In this document: positions 26,149-35,208 of the stretch, in pieces
Numbering within the stretch: position 1 is the first letter of the stretch
Layout of the letters: every line of letters begins with the position of its first letter
Assembly: GCF_024124745.1 (NCBI RefSeq)
Contig: NZ_JAMXRU010000004.1
Span: 1 to 64,000 of the forward strand
Length of the DNA stretch: 64,000 nucleotides
From: Aeromicrobium sp. CnD17-E
Lineage (GTDB): Bacteria; Actinomycetota; Actinomycetes; Propionibacteriales; Nocardioidaceae
Direction: 5' to 3'
Position numbers and translations under genes: made by a program
The notes under the pieces: model-generated
The model's database searches: none
Told to the model about the DNA's origin: nothing
Seen by the model: only the letters and a program-made list of their open reading frames with translations

Positions 26149-27054
26149 ATGGGCAGCACCACTCACGAGACCAGCGAGGTCGAGGTCGTGCAGCTGCGCG
26201 ACCTCCAGGTCGCCGTCACGACGACGGGCAGCGGCCCACCGATCCTGCTGCTCCACGGCTTCCCCCACACGAACGCCATCTGGAGGACCGTCACGCCGCT
26301 CCTCGTCGCAGCGGGCCACCAGGTGGTCGCCCCCGACCTGCGCGGCCTCGGCTCGAGCGAGGTCCTCGTCGACGGGTACGACGCCGCCACCCTCGCCGCG
26401 GACCAGGCCGCCCTGCTCGACGCGCTGGGCCTGCCGGCCGCGCACGTGGTCGGCCTCGACCTCGGAGCCGCGGTGGCCTTCGCCCTGGCGACGAGCCGTC
26501 CCGACCGCGTCTCCAGCCTCACCGTCGTCGAGGCGGTCGTGGGCGGTCTGCCCGGCGCCGAGACGTTCGTCGCCGGCGGCGGCGGACCCTGGTGGTTCGG
26601 CTTCCACCAGGCGCCCGGTGGCCTCGCCGAGGACGTCGTCGCCGGCGCCGAGGACCGCTACGTGCGCTTCTTCCTCGGCATCGGGTCACGCACGGGCGTC
26701 CCCGACGACCTCGCCGACACGCTCGTGGCCGCGTACACGGGGCCCGGCCGGCTGCGAGCGGCGTTCGAGCACTACCGGGCGATGCCGAGCAACGCCGCGG
26801 CGAACCGGGCGTGGTCCGAGAGCGGCACCCTCACGATGCCGGTCACGGCGGTCGGCGCGTCGCCCGTCCAGGACGCTCCCGCACGCCAGCTCGAACGCGT
26901 CGCGCCGGACCTCGTGGAGGTCCTGCTCCCGGACAGCGGCCACCTCGTCCCCGTCGACGCACCCGAGCAGCTGGCCGACACGATCGTCGCGACCGCCGCA
27001 CGGCGAGCCGTCGGCCGCTCCCGAGGAGGACCACCGCCCGCGCGGAACGCGTGA
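26149..27054 (+). CDS. Alpha/beta hydrolase
   Basis: A 301-residue enzyme. The oxyanion-hole motif LLLHGFPHTNAIW comes first. The nucleophile elbow reads VVGLDLGAAVAF, so an Asp replaces the usual Ser in G-x-Nuc-x-G; this is the pattern of haloalkane/haloacetate dehalogenases and epoxide hydrolases. The catalytic His is in DSGHLVPVDAPEQLA. The divergent HxlR gene suggests substrate- or thiol-induced expression. The ATG has GCGGAG upstream. Reaction type (dehalogenase or epoxide hydrolase) is inferred from the Asp. Confidence 0.85.
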   Translation: MGSTTHETSEVEVVQLRDLQVAVTTTGSGPPILLLHGFPHTNAIWRTVTPLLVAAGHQVVAPDLRGLGSSEVLVDGYDAATLAADQAALLDALGLPAAHVVGLDLGAAVAFALATSRPDRVSSLTVVEAVVGGLPGAETFVAGGGGPWWFGFHQAPGGLAEDVVAGAEDRYVRFFLGIGSRTGVPDDLADTLVAAYTGPGRLRAAFEHYRAMPSNAAANRAWSESGTLTMPVTAVGASPVQDAPARQLERVAPDLVEVLLPDSGHLVPVDAPEQLADTIVATAARRAVGRSRGGPPPARNA

Positions 27055-27099
27055 TGGCCCGAGCACGACACCGGCGGCTGCCGGACGCGCTCGGGCCAT
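27054..27099. terminator. Hairpin terminator between convergent genes
   Basis: ATGGCCCGAGC at 27054-27064 pairs with GCTCGGGCCAT at 27089-27099. It lies between the hydrolase stop and the nuclease stop and can serve both. Confidence 0.6.
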
Positions 27100-27112
27100 C
27101 CTCGCCCCGGGC

Positions 27113-29875
27113 TCAGCGGGTCCGGTAGAGCGTGACCGCAGGTCGGAGCCGGCGGTCGCCGGTGTAGGCGAGGGTCAGCACGCGCCGACCCTTGCCGACA
27201 CCGGCGAGCCGCACCGTGGCCTGGCCGTCGCGGACCGTCGCGGCACCCACGGGTCGCCAGCCGTCGAGCACGACCAGCAGGCCCCCGTCCGCCTTCACGT
27301 CGCCACCCGTGACCGTGGCGGTCAGGGTGACGCGCGGCGGGGCGGTGTACCCCGTGACGGCGATGCGCGTCGGCCCGACCTGCGGCTCCTTGGCCTTGGC
27401 GGTGAAGCCGACGACCGCGGGGTCGTGGTCGCTGGCGCGGTACGGGCTGGTGTCGTACAGGCGCGTGACGTTGTTGTCGTAGCGGCTGTACTCGCGGGCC
27501 AGCGACTCGTCGGCGTTGATGTCCCACACGTCGGCACCCGTGACCTTGGCGGCCGCGGCCGGCGAGGCGAAGACGTGGTCGAGCGAGCCGAGCAGACCGC
27601 CGAACTGGTAGGTCGTCTTGTCGGTGTACCGCGCGGGCACGTTGACGTAGCCGGCGTCCTCGAGGACCGTGACCGGATCCTCCTTGCTGTAGCTGTTGAA
27701 GTCGCCGGTCAGGAAGACGGTGTCGGTGCCGGCGGCCTGCCTCTGCTCGTCGGCGAAGGTCACCAGCGCCTGCGCCTGCTTGACGCGCGAGGCGTTCGAC
27801 GCGCCCTGACCGTCACCGGTGTCGGCGTCCTCGCCGTCGCCCGAGCCCTTGGACTTGAAGTGGTTCACCACCACGACGAAGTCGTCGGCCGCCTTGCCGC
27901 CCACCGGACGGAACTCCTGGGCCAGCGGGTCGCGCGCGTTGTCGAAGGCGGGGTCGTCGTCGATGACCGACTCCCCGACCGGCTCGACCACGCCGACCTT
28001 GTGGATGAAGGCCGTGCGGATCACGTCCTCCTGCGCGGGCACGCGCGTCGGCGAGGCCACGGCCGCCCACTCCTCGCGGCCGGCCTTCTCGTTGAGGGCG
28101 GCGACGAGTGTGCGCAGCGCGGTGTCGCGGTCCATGCCGAACGCCGCGGAGTTCTCGATCTCCTCGAGCGACACGACGTCGGCGCCGAGACCGTCGATCG
28201 CGTTCACGATCTTGGCCTGCTGACGCTGCAGGTTCGCGTCGTCGGCCGCACCGCGGGGACCGGTGCCGCTGCAGCGGTTCACGGTGACCCGGTTGCCGTT
28301 GCGGTCGGTGTAGTACGTGCACGTGCCGAGGCCGGAGCGCTCGTACGCCTCGCCCGTCAGCGTGAAGTAGTTGAGCACGTTGAACGAGGCGATCTTCACG
28401 TCGCCGCCCACGTCCTTCGGCGCCGCCTGGCGGGTGCTGCCGATCGTGATCGGCTCGTCGCCGCCCGCCGTCAGCTGCTGGGTGGGCTGCAGGCGCCACT
28501 TGCTGAACCGGTAGTCGAGGACGAGCGGGTCGCCGTCGAAGGTGACTGGAGCGCCGGTGCGGACCTCGTTGTCGGGACGCAGCCACGGCACCGGCGTGTT
28601 CTTCGCACCGGCCGTGTAGTTCACGCCCGCGCCGTCGTCGACGGTGACCAGACGACGGGCGTTCTCGGCCACCACCGCGCGGTACTCGTCGGTTCCCGGA
28701 CGCGCGACGTCGGTGGGCTGCGGCAGACCGGTGTCGCCGGAGGCGAGGCCGATCTCGCCGAACGTGTTCGTCCCGAAGTTGTCGGTCAGGGTGAACCGGC
28801 CCTGCGGTGCGACGAGCATGCCCTCGAGCGCCTCGCGCTGGGCGTCGTCCATCGGGAACGTGACCTCGGTGGGCTTCACCGCCTGCGCGGCCGTGTCGAG
28901 GCGGGTCCAGCCGCCGGCTGCCACGTCGAGCTGGGTGAGGCCGAAGCTCTCCTCGACCGTGCCCGTGACCTTCAGGTGGTCGCCGACGCGCACGTCGCCC
29001 GCGAGGGCGGCGGAGTGCACGAACACGCCGTCGGAGGCGGTGCGCGCGGAGGCGTCGCCGCCGGTGCCCTCCGTCTGCAGGTAGACGCCGTCGAAGCCGC
29101 CGGTCGGGTAGGCGGCCGTGACGACGCCCGTCGTGGTGACGGAGCGTCCCACGAGCGGGCTGGCGGTGCCCGTGCCCTGGATCTCGGCGATCGTGGCGGC
29201 TGCGGGCGGCTCGACGGGCGTGCCCGCCCCGTCGCAGGCGGTGCCGCAGGCCTGCGGCGTGGGCGTGCCACCGCGCAGGTCGGCGGCGTTGTCGTCGGTG
29301 TCCCGGCTCGCACTGCGTTGCAGCGACGACGTCACCGAGTAGCCGCTCGCCGCCGGGCCGGTGCCCTCGTAGGTGGCCGAGGCGCCGTAGCCGACGAGGT
29401 CGACGAGCGCGTCGGAGGCGAGCACCGTCGCCCGGTCGCCCGAGAGCGCGGTGGTGGACCGCACGAGTGCGAGCGTGCCGCCGTTGGCGTTGCCCGAGAA
29501 CGCGATCGACGACGTCACGTCGGGAGTCGGCAGCGCCTGGCCGTTGGCCGCGTTGCTGTTCCCCGAGACCAGCAGCGTGCCACCGGGCTCGACGTGGTGG
29601 TCGCCGAGCGGCACGACCCCCGTGAACGCGGCGGTCGAGGAGTACGAGCGGTACTGCACGGACCAGCCGGACACGTCGATCGGACGGTCCGTCGGGTTCT
29701 GGATCTCGACGAACTTGTTCAGGTAGGTCGCGCCGCTGCTCCCGCCGTTCAGGTACGCCTCGCCGATGACGAGGTCGTCACCGTCGGGCGCGGCCTGCGA
29801 GGGAGCCGCGGCGAGCAGGCCCGCGACGAGCGCGGCGCCGGCCGCGAGTGCGGCCGTGCTGCGTCGGGCGCGCAT
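27113..29875 (-). CDS. Secreted ExeM/NucH-type nuclease with LTD and Ig-like domains
   Basis: A 920-residue exported protein. A signal peptide covers about residues 1-28 (cleavage after AAPSQAA). A lamin-tail domain follows (LVIGEAYLNGGSSGATYLNKFVEIQNP), then an OB-fold region (VGRSVTTTGVVTA), and an endonuclease/exonuclease/phosphatase domain with VKIASFNVLNYF, DVVSLEEIEN, LTGDFNSY and a terminal SDHDPAVVGF. The C-terminus is an Ig-like beta domain. This is the architecture of extracellular DNases such as ExeM. It would degrade extracellular DNA. Its ATG overlaps the stop of the 5'-nucleotidase by one base, so both form an operon. An open extension to 30778 is a shadow. Confidence 0.9.
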   Translation of the reverse strand: MRARRSTAALAAGAALVAGLLAAAPSQAAPDGDDLVIGEAYLNGGSSGATYLNKFVEIQNPTDRPIDVSGWSVQYRSYSSTAAFTGVVPLGDHHVEPGGTLLVSGNSNAANGQALPTPDVTSSIAFSGNANGGTLALVRSTTALSGDRATVLASDALVDLVGYGASATYEGTGPAASGYSVTSSLQRSASRDTDDNAADLRGGTPTPQACGTACDGAGTPVEPPAAATIAEIQGTGTASPLVGRSVTTTGVVTAAYPTGGFDGVYLQTEGTGGDASARTASDGVFVHSAALAGDVRVGDHLKVTGTVEESFGLTQLDVAAGGWTRLDTAAQAVKPTEVTFPMDDAQREALEGMLVAPQGRFTLTDNFGTNTFGEIGLASGDTGLPQPTDVARPGTDEYRAVVAENARRLVTVDDGAGVNYTAGAKNTPVPWLRPDNEVRTGAPVTFDGDPLVLDYRFSKWRLQPTQQLTAGGDEPITIGSTRQAAPKDVGGDVKIASFNVLNYFTLTGEAYERSGLGTCTYYTDRNGNRVTVNRCSGTGPRGAADDANLQRQQAKIVNAIDGLGADVVSLEEIENSAAFGMDRDTALRTLVAALNEKAGREEWAAVASPTRVPAQEDVIRTAFIHKVGVVEPVGESVIDDDPAFDNARDPLAQEFRPVGGKAADDFVVVVNHFKSKGSGDGEDADTGDGQGASNASRVKQAQALVTFADEQRQAAGTDTVFLTGDFNSYSKEDPVTVLEDAGYVNVPARYTDKTTYQFGGLLGSLDHVFASPAAAAKVTGADVWDINADESLAREYSRYDNNVTRLYDTSPYRASDHDPAVVGFTAKAKEPQVGPTRIAVTGYTAPPRVTLTATVTGGDVKADGGLLVVLDGWRPVGAATVRDGQATVRLAGVGKGRRVLTLAYTGDRRLRPAVTLYRTR

Positions 29876-32127
29876 CAGCGACCCCGCTTCGCGAGCACGG
29901 TCACGGTGGTGTCGCGCTGCGCCGGCTTGTAGGTGGCGTCGCCGCTGTAGGCCGTGGTGAGCACCTGGCGGCCGACCGCGAGGCGACGGGTGTCGAGCAG
30001 CAGCACCGCAGCACCGCGCGACAGCCGCGCCGAGCCGAGCCGGGTCTCGCCCGCCGTGACGCTGACCGTGCCGGTGGGTCGACCCTCGGCGCCCCTGACC
30101 CGGGCGACGAGCAGGGAGAAGGAGCCCTGCTTCACGAACGGCAGGGTGACGACGTCGAGCCTCGCGTCGACCAGCGCCTTCGCGATCGTGAACGAGGGCA
30201 GCACGGCCGTGGTGCCGCTCGGGCTGGCCTTCACCTCGAGGTGGGCCGTGCCCGTCACGCCCTTCGGCAGGGTCTGCGTGAGACGCGCGACGCCACCGCT
30301 GACAGGCACCTCGCCGAGGTCGCGACGCGTGCCACCGGACACGAGCGCCACGGCGACGGAGGTGTTGGCCGGGCTGCCGAGCGACGTCAGGTCGAGCTTC
30401 GGCAGCGTGACCGCCAGCGCGTCGCCCTCGGTGTAGTCCTGCTGCAGGCCCTCGACCTGCACCGCGTGCCGCGCGAAGTCGGGCGCGACGGGGCTCTCGG
30501 CCTTGAGGTGGTCGATCCAGACCTCGTAGTCGAGCAGGCCGGTGTCGACCGACGTGCCCTCCGCGAAGGCCCGGAAGTTGTCGCCGCCGGACGCGAGGAA
30601 CGACGGCACGGCGACCTTGTAGGTGGCGGCCGGGTCGACGGCCTTGCCGTCCACGCGCAGCGACGTGATCCGGTCGCCCTCGGCGCGGGTCGGGTCGAAC
30701 GTGTACGCGACGTTGCTCGAGGTGCCGAGCTGCAGGTACGGGCGCGACGGCACGGCACCGGCCGCGTCGCGCTGCCACTGCTGCTCGAAGACCTTCTTCA
30801 GCTGGGCGCCCGTGAGGCTCACCGAGCTGAGGTTGTTGGTGAAGGGCAGCACGGCGTTGGCCTCGGCGAAGGTGACGACGCCGTCGGCGTTCGTGCCGCC
30901 GGTGCCTTTGAAGAGCAGCTCGTTGCGCAGGCCACCGGGGTTGACGACCGCGAGGTCGGCACCGGCGGGCGTGTCCTCGACGCCGGCCAGCTGGGCGTCG
31001 GCGACGAGGTTGCCGAGCGTCGACTCGCTCGCCCGGTCGTCGCGGTTGCCGCCCGCGTAGGCGGTGGTGATGTCGGCGCTGACCTGCGCCACCGGCTGCT
31101 CGCCGACCTGCTTGGCCTTGGCCAGCGCGGCGTCGACGATGGTCTTGACCTGGGCGACGCGCGGGAAGCGGCTCACGAGCGTCGCGTCGTCGGTGGTGGT
31201 GCGCTTGACGTTGGTGGCGGTGCTCGTGACGGCACCGGTGTCACCGTCGACCGTCAGGTCGATGCTGCCGATGGCCTCGCCGTAGCTGCCGGTCTGCAGC
31301 ACCGGTCGGGTCCTGCCCGCCTCGCCGGGGACGGGCGCCTGCCAGGCGTACTGCTTGTGGGTGTGGCCCGTGAAGATCGCGTCGACCTGCGGGTCGGTCT
31401 TGGTGACGATGTCGGCGAAGGCGCCGCCGGCGGCCACCTCCTGCTCGAGCGTGGCGCCGTCGGGCGTGCCCGCACCAGCGCCCTCGTGGTAGGCGGCGAC
31501 GACGACGTCGGGCGGCGTGGGCGACGCCTCGAGCTCGTCGACCGTGCGGTTGACCGCCTCGACCGGGTCCGTGAACTCCAGGTCGGCGATGCCCGCGGGC
31601 GAGACCAGCGACGGCGTCTCCTCGGTGACGGCGCCGACGACGGCGACGTCGAGGCCGCCGACCTCGAAGGTCTCGTACGCCGGGAGCGCCGGCTCGCCGG
31701 TCGCCTTGGACACGACGTTGGCACCGAGGTAGGTGAAGTCGGCCCGGTCGCTCACGCGCCCGGCGAGGTCGGCGAAGCCGCGGTCGAGCTCGTGGTTGCC
31801 GATCGTCGAGACGCGCAGGCCCAGGGCGTTCAGCACGTCGATGGTCGGCTCGTCCTGCTGCACCGAGGAGGCGAACAGCGAGGCGCCGATGTTGTCGCCC
31901 GCCGAGAGGAACAGGGTGTTGGCCTCCCCCGCCTCGGCCCGCAGCTGCTCGATCGTGCCGGCCACCTTGACGGTGTTCGCGTCGATGCGGCCGTGGAAGT
32001 CGTTGACGTCGAGCAGCCTGATGGTGACGTCGTCCGCGGCCTGGGCGGGGGTCGCGGCGAGGACGCCGGCCCCGAGGGCCAGGACGAGGGAGGGTGCGAG
32101 CGCGGCTCGGCGCAGACGTGTCTTCAC
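29875..32127 (-). CDS. Secreted 5'-nucleotidase/metallophosphatase
   Basis: A 750-residue exported protein with a signal peptide (about 1-31, ending ATPAQAA). The metallophosphatase core shows Asp40, Asp43 and His45 in LLDVNDFHGRID, then LSAGDNIGASLF, IGNHELDRG and IFTGHTHKQYAW. The 5'-nucleotidase C-terminal domain follows, with NPGGLRNELL and GGDNFRAF. The last 200 residues are Ig-like modules similar to the end of the neighbouring nuclease. It would remove phosphate from nucleotides outside the cell. I start at the GTG 32125-32127 because the signal peptide begins there. Confidence 0.92.
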   Translation of the reverse strand: MKTRLRRAALAPSLVLALGAGVLAATPAQAADDVTIRLLDVNDFHGRIDANTVKVAGTIEQLRAEAGEANTLFLSAGDNIGASLFASSVQQDEPTIDVLNALGLRVSTIGNHELDRGFADLAGRVSDRADFTYLGANVVSKATGEPALPAYETFEVGGLDVAVVGAVTEETPSLVSPAGIADLEFTDPVEAVNRTVDELEASPTPPDVVVAAYHEGAGAGTPDGATLEQEVAAGGAFADIVTKTDPQVDAIFTGHTHKQYAWQAPVPGEAGRTRPVLQTGSYGEAIGSIDLTVDGDTGAVTSTATNVKRTTTDDATLVSRFPRVAQVKTIVDAALAKAKQVGEQPVAQVSADITTAYAGGNRDDRASESTLGNLVADAQLAGVEDTPAGADLAVVNPGGLRNELLFKGTGGTNADGVVTFAEANAVLPFTNNLSSVSLTGAQLKKVFEQQWQRDAAGAVPSRPYLQLGTSSNVAYTFDPTRAEGDRITSLRVDGKAVDPAATYKVAVPSFLASGGDNFRAFAEGTSVDTGLLDYEVWIDHLKAESPVAPDFARHAVQVEGLQQDYTEGDALAVTLPKLDLTSLGSPANTSVAVALVSGGTRRDLGEVPVSGGVARLTQTLPKGVTGTAHLEVKASPSGTTAVLPSFTIAKALVDARLDVVTLPFVKQGSFSLLVARVRGAEGRPTGTVSVTAGETRLGSARLSRGAAVLLLDTRRLAVGRQVLTTAYSGDATYKPAQRDTTVTVLAKRGR

Positions 32128-32290
32128 GTGGGAGCGGTCCTTCGGGTCGTCGAGTCGGCCCCCCGGTGGCGCGACGACGCCCGGACCGCTCTGGATCGAC
32201 CTCGATTCCACCCCGGCCCGGTGCGCGTCGTCAACGCTCCGCGCGTGACGAATGGGTGAAGTCCGGGAACCTGGAAGAGCGTGCATCTCG

Positions 32291-32296
32291 TAGGGT
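32291..32296 (+). promoter_or_regulatory. -10 box, leaderless start of the kinase gene
   Basis: TAGGGT ends 8 nt before the GTG at 32305. This supports GTG 32305 as start and a leaderless transcript, over the in-frame GTG at 32281, which lies upstream of the box. Confidence 0.5.
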
Positions 32297-32304
32297 GGCA
32301 CGCC

Positions 32305-32946
32305 GTGGGAGTCGTCATCGTGGCCGGACCGTCGGGCGTCGGGAAGTCCCACCTGGCCCAGGTGCTGGGGTGGTCGGTGCTGCGCCTCGACGACTTCTAC
32401 CGCGACGGCGACGACCCCGACCTGCCTCGTTCGAGCCTGGGCATCCCCGACTGGGACGACGCCGGCTCCTGGGACGCGGTGGCCGCGGTCGGGTCGATCG
32501 CGGAGCTCTGCGCCGCCGGCGAGGCCGACGTGCCGGTGTACGACATCGCCGCGAGCCGTCGGACCGGCACGCAGCACCTGGAGGTCGGCGACCGGTTCAT
32601 CGCCGAGGGCCTGTTCGCGCCGGTCGTCGTGGCCGCGTGCCGCGACGCCGGACTGCTGGACGCGGCGATCTGCCTGCGCCGGCACCGGCTCGTCACGTTC
32701 GGGCTGCGCCTCGCGCGCGACCTGCGGGAGGGGCGCAAGAGCCCGTGGGTGCTGGTGCGGCGCGGCTGGCGGCTGAAGAACGACGACGACCGGGTCGTCG
32801 CCTCGGCGGTGGCCGCCGGCTGCACCCCGATGACCCCGCGCCAGGCGCGGCGGGTGCTGCGTCGCTCGTCCACCCCACGTTTCGGAACGTCATCACCCCT
32901 TTTCTCGCGAAGAAAGGGCGATGACGCTCCGAAACGTGGGGACTAG
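32305..32946 (+). CDS. Uridine kinase-like P-loop kinase
   Basis: About 213 residues. A P-loop [12 protein letters not shown] at residues 8-19 is followed by [16 protein letters not shown], the typical substrate region of the uridine/phosphoribulokinase group. [31 protein letters not shown] fits the lid. A nucleoside kinase role would suit the adenosine deaminase next door, but the substrate is not proven. The last 23 codons lie in a long inverted repeat (32873-32941), so the C-terminus ([16 protein letters not shown]) may be repeat-derived. The stop overlaps the stop of the convergent adenosine deaminase gene. Confidence 0.75.
   Translation: MGVVIVAGPSGVGKSHLAQVLGWSVLRLDDFYRDGDDPDLPRSSLGIPDWDDAGSWDAVAAVGSIAELCAAGEADVPVYDIAASRRTGTQHLEVGDRFIAEGLFAPVVVAACRDAGLLDAAICLRRHRLVTFGLRLARDLREGRKSPWVLVRRGWRLKNDDDRVVASAVAAGCTPMTPRQARRVLRRSSTPRFGTSSPLFSRRKGDDAPKRGD
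32873..32941. repeat. Long inverted repeat over the 3' end of the kinase gene
   Basis: Arms of 26 bp at 32873-32898 and 32916-32941 match at 24 positions, starting CCCCACGTTTCGGA and continuing CGTCATC, around a 17-nt centre. It lies at the junction of two convergent genes and could be a shared terminator. A half-site with the same CCCAC...ACGTCATCGCCC order lies at about 3167-3195. Confidence 0.85.
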
Positions 32947-34028
32947 AGCGCTGCGTAGCGCGGCTTGATGACGTCGTCGATCAGCGCGAGGCGCTCGTCG
33001 AACGGCAGGAAGGCGCTCTTCATGGCGTTGACCGTGAACCAGCGCAGGTCGTCGGCGCCGTAGTCGAAGGCGTCGACGAGCAGCTGCATCTCCCGGCTCA
33101 TCGACGTGCCGCTCATCAGCCGGTTGTCGCAGTTGATGGTCACGCGGAACCCGAGCTCCTTGAGCAGGCCGATCGGGTGGTCCGCGATGGAGCGCATGCC
33201 GGGGACCGCCGAGGTCTGGAGGTTCGAGGAGGGGCACATCTCCAGGGGGATGCGCCGGTCCCGCACGTAGGCGGCGAGCAGGCCCAGTCGGGGCCCGCCC
33301 TCGGCCGCGAGGTCGATGTCGTCGATGATCCGGACGCCGTGGCCCAGCCGGTCGGCGCCGCAGCGCTGGATGGCCTGCCAGATGGACGGCAGGCCGAATG
33401 CCTCGCCTGCGTGGATGGTGAAGTGCGCGTTCTCGCGGCGCAGGTACTCGAACGCCTCGAGGTGCAGGATCGGCGGGAAGCCGTCCTCGGCGCCCGCGAT
33501 GTCGAAGCCGCAGACGCCTCGGTCCCGGTACTCGACGACGAGCTCGGCGATCTCCAGGCCGTGCTGCGCGTGGCGCATCGCCGTGAGCAGCTGGCCCACG
33601 ACGATCGGCGTGCCCTCGGCGGCTGCCTCGGCGCGCCCCTCGTCGATGCCCGCCTGCACGGCCTCGACCGTCTCGGCGAGGGTCAGGCCGCCCCGCAGGT
33701 GCTGCTCGGGCGCCCAGCGCAGCTCGGCGTACACGACCCCGTCGGCGGCGAGGTCGAGCACCGACTCACGGGCCACGCGGGCGAGGTCCTGCGGGCGCTG
33801 CATGACCGCGACCGTGTGCTCGAACGTCTCCAGGTAGCGCGGCAGCGAGCCGGAGCTGGCGGCGTCGGCGAACCACATCCCCAGCCGGTCCGGCGGGGCG
33901 GGAAGCGGGTGCCCGACCTCCTGCGCGATCTCGGCGACGGTCGACGGGCGGACGCCGCCGTCGAGGTGCTCGTGGAGCGCCACCTTCGGGGCGCGGCGGA
34001 TCTGGTCGGCGGTCAGGCTCACGCGCAC
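32943..34028 (-). CDS. add: Adenosine deaminase
   Basis: A 361-residue enzyme. Zinc ligands are in [10 protein letters not shown]; the catalytic Glu and His are in [11 protein letters not shown]. Further motifs are [18 protein letters not shown] and [16 protein letters not shown], where the Asp is the last metal ligand. It converts (deoxy)adenosine to (deoxy)inosine. The GTG start is set by [25 protein letters not shown]. It stands beside a nucleoside/ribose catabolic region and fits purine salvage. Confidence 0.94.
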   Translation of the reverse strand: MRVSLTADQIRRAPKVALHEHLDGGVRPSTVAEIAQEVGHPLPAPPDRLGMWFADAASSGSLPRYLETFEHTVAVMQRPQDLARVARESVLDLAADGVVYAELRWAPEQHLRGGLTLAETVEAVQAGIDEGRAEAAAEGTPIVVGQLLTAMRHAQHGLEIAELVVEYRDRGVCGFDIAGAEDGFPPILHLEAFEYLRRENAHFTIHAGEAFGLPSIWQAIQRCGADRLGHGVRIIDDIDLAAEGGPRLGLLAAYVRDRRIPLEMCPSSNLQTSAVPGMRSIADHPIGLLKELGFRVTINCDNRLMSGTSMSREMQLLVDAFDYGADDLRWFTVNAMKSAFLPFDERLALIDDVIKPRYAAL

Positions 34029-34079
34029 ATCGTGGCACGCCGGCGGGAGCGCCCTGCCGCGGCGGGCACGTGACGCCGC

Positions 34080-34136
34080 TTGACACCGGGCCGACCTGTG
34101 ACTACGGTCACTGTCATCGATAACAGTGTTATCGAT
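34080..34136 (+). promoter_or_regulatory. Promoter and LacI-type operator of the rbs cluster
   Basis: TTGACA at 34080-34085 and TACGGT at 34103-34108 are separated by 17 bp. A perfect palindrome at 34116-34136 (arms ATCGATAACA around a central G) sits right at the predicted transcription start. This is a textbook place for repression by the LacI-family protein encoded next. Confidence 0.8.
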
Positions 34137-34197
34137 AACACTTCAACGGACGGCGCCGTCAGCGGTGCCGACGAGAACAGCACGAAGGGCAGCAGGC

Positions 34198-35208
34198 ATG
34201 GCGAACATCCAGGACGTGGCGAAGGCGGCCGGCGTGTCCACGGCGTCCGTGACGCGCTACCTCGCCGGCCAGCGCATCCGCAGCGAGGAGGCCGTGCGCC
34301 GCGCCATCGAGGAGCTCGGGTACCGGCCCAGCCTGGTCGCCCGCAGCCTGAAGTCGGGTCGCCACCAGTCGATCGGCGTGATCGTCCCCGACATCTCCAA
34401 CCCCTTCTTCGCCGCCCTCGTGAAGGGCATCGAGCGGGAGGTCCGGCCGCACGGCCTGCAGGTGATCCTCGGCAACAGCGACGAGGACGCCGAGCGGGAG
34501 GAGGCCCTCGTCCGCGAGCTGGCCCAGCGCACGGACGGGCTCATCATGGCGCCGCTCTCGGAGAACGACGAGATCCCCGACCTGCTGGCGCAGGCCGGCC
34601 ACCCGCTCGTCTTCGTCGACCGCGAGACCTCCTCGGGCCCCGACGTCGACCGCGTCCTCGTCGACAACACCGCCGGCATCCAGCAGGCCGTCGACCACCT
34701 GGTCGGGCTCGGCCACACGCGGATCGCGACGATCAGCGGTCGCGTCGACTCGACGCCAGGCCGCATGCGCCACGAGGCGTTCCTCGCCGCCATGGCCGGC
34801 CACGGCATCGACGTCGACCCGACCCTCGTGCGCCGCGGCGACTTCCGCGAGGAGAGCGGCCGGCTCCACATGGCCGACCTCTGGCGGCTGCCGCAGCGGC
34901 CCACGGCCGTCGTCGTCGCCAACAACCTCATGACGGCCGGCGCGCTCGTGGCGCTCGGCGCCCTCGGTGTGCGGGTGCCGGACGAGCTGTCCGTCGTCGG
35001 CTTCGACGACCTGCCGCTCGCCACCCTGCTCGACCCGCCGCTGACGGTCGTGTCACGTCCCGACGTCGAGGAGGGCGCTGCTGCGGCCCGTCTGCTCGTC
35101 GAGCGCCTGCACGCCGACGAGCACGTCCCTACCGCCCACGTCACCCTCCCGGTCGAGCTGCTCGTCCGCGGGTCGACGGGCCCCGTCCCGAAAGGCAGTC
35201 CCGCATGA
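34198..35208 (+). CDS. LacI-family repressor of the ribose/deoxyribose cluster
   Basis: A 336-residue regulator. The N-terminal helix-turn-helix is ANIQDVAKAAGVSTASVTRYLAG, with the hinge helix PSLVARSLKSG. The periplasmic-binding-protein-like effector domain starts SIGVIVPDISNPFF and ends VVGFDDLPLATLLDPPLTVV. It heads the operon and its own promoter carries the palindromic operator, so it is very likely autoregulated. Ribose or a phosphorylated pentose is the probable inducer. Its stop overlaps the kinase ATG. Confidence 0.92.
   Translation: MANIQDVAKAAGVSTASVTRYLAGQRIRSEEAVRRAIEELGYRPSLVARSLKSGRHQSIGVIVPDISNPFFAALVKGIEREVRPHGLQVILGNSDEDAEREEALVRELAQRTDGLIMAPLSENDEIPDLLAQAGHPLVFVDRETSSGPDVDRVLVDNTAGIQQAVDHLVGLGHTRIATISGRVDSTPGRMRHEAFLAAMAGHGIDVDPTLVRRGDFREESGRLHMADLWRLPQRPTAVVVANNLMTAGALVALGALGVRVPDELSVVGFDDLPLATLLDPPLTVVSRPDVEEGAAAARLLVERLHADEHVPTAHVTLPVELLVRGSTGPVPKGSPA

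Noticed and set aside
32128-32304. PhoP box before the secreted nucleotidase operon
   Set aside because: Phosphate control would be expected, but the TTC-rich segments near 32255-32275 do not have the 11-bp spacing of actinobacterial PHO boxes.
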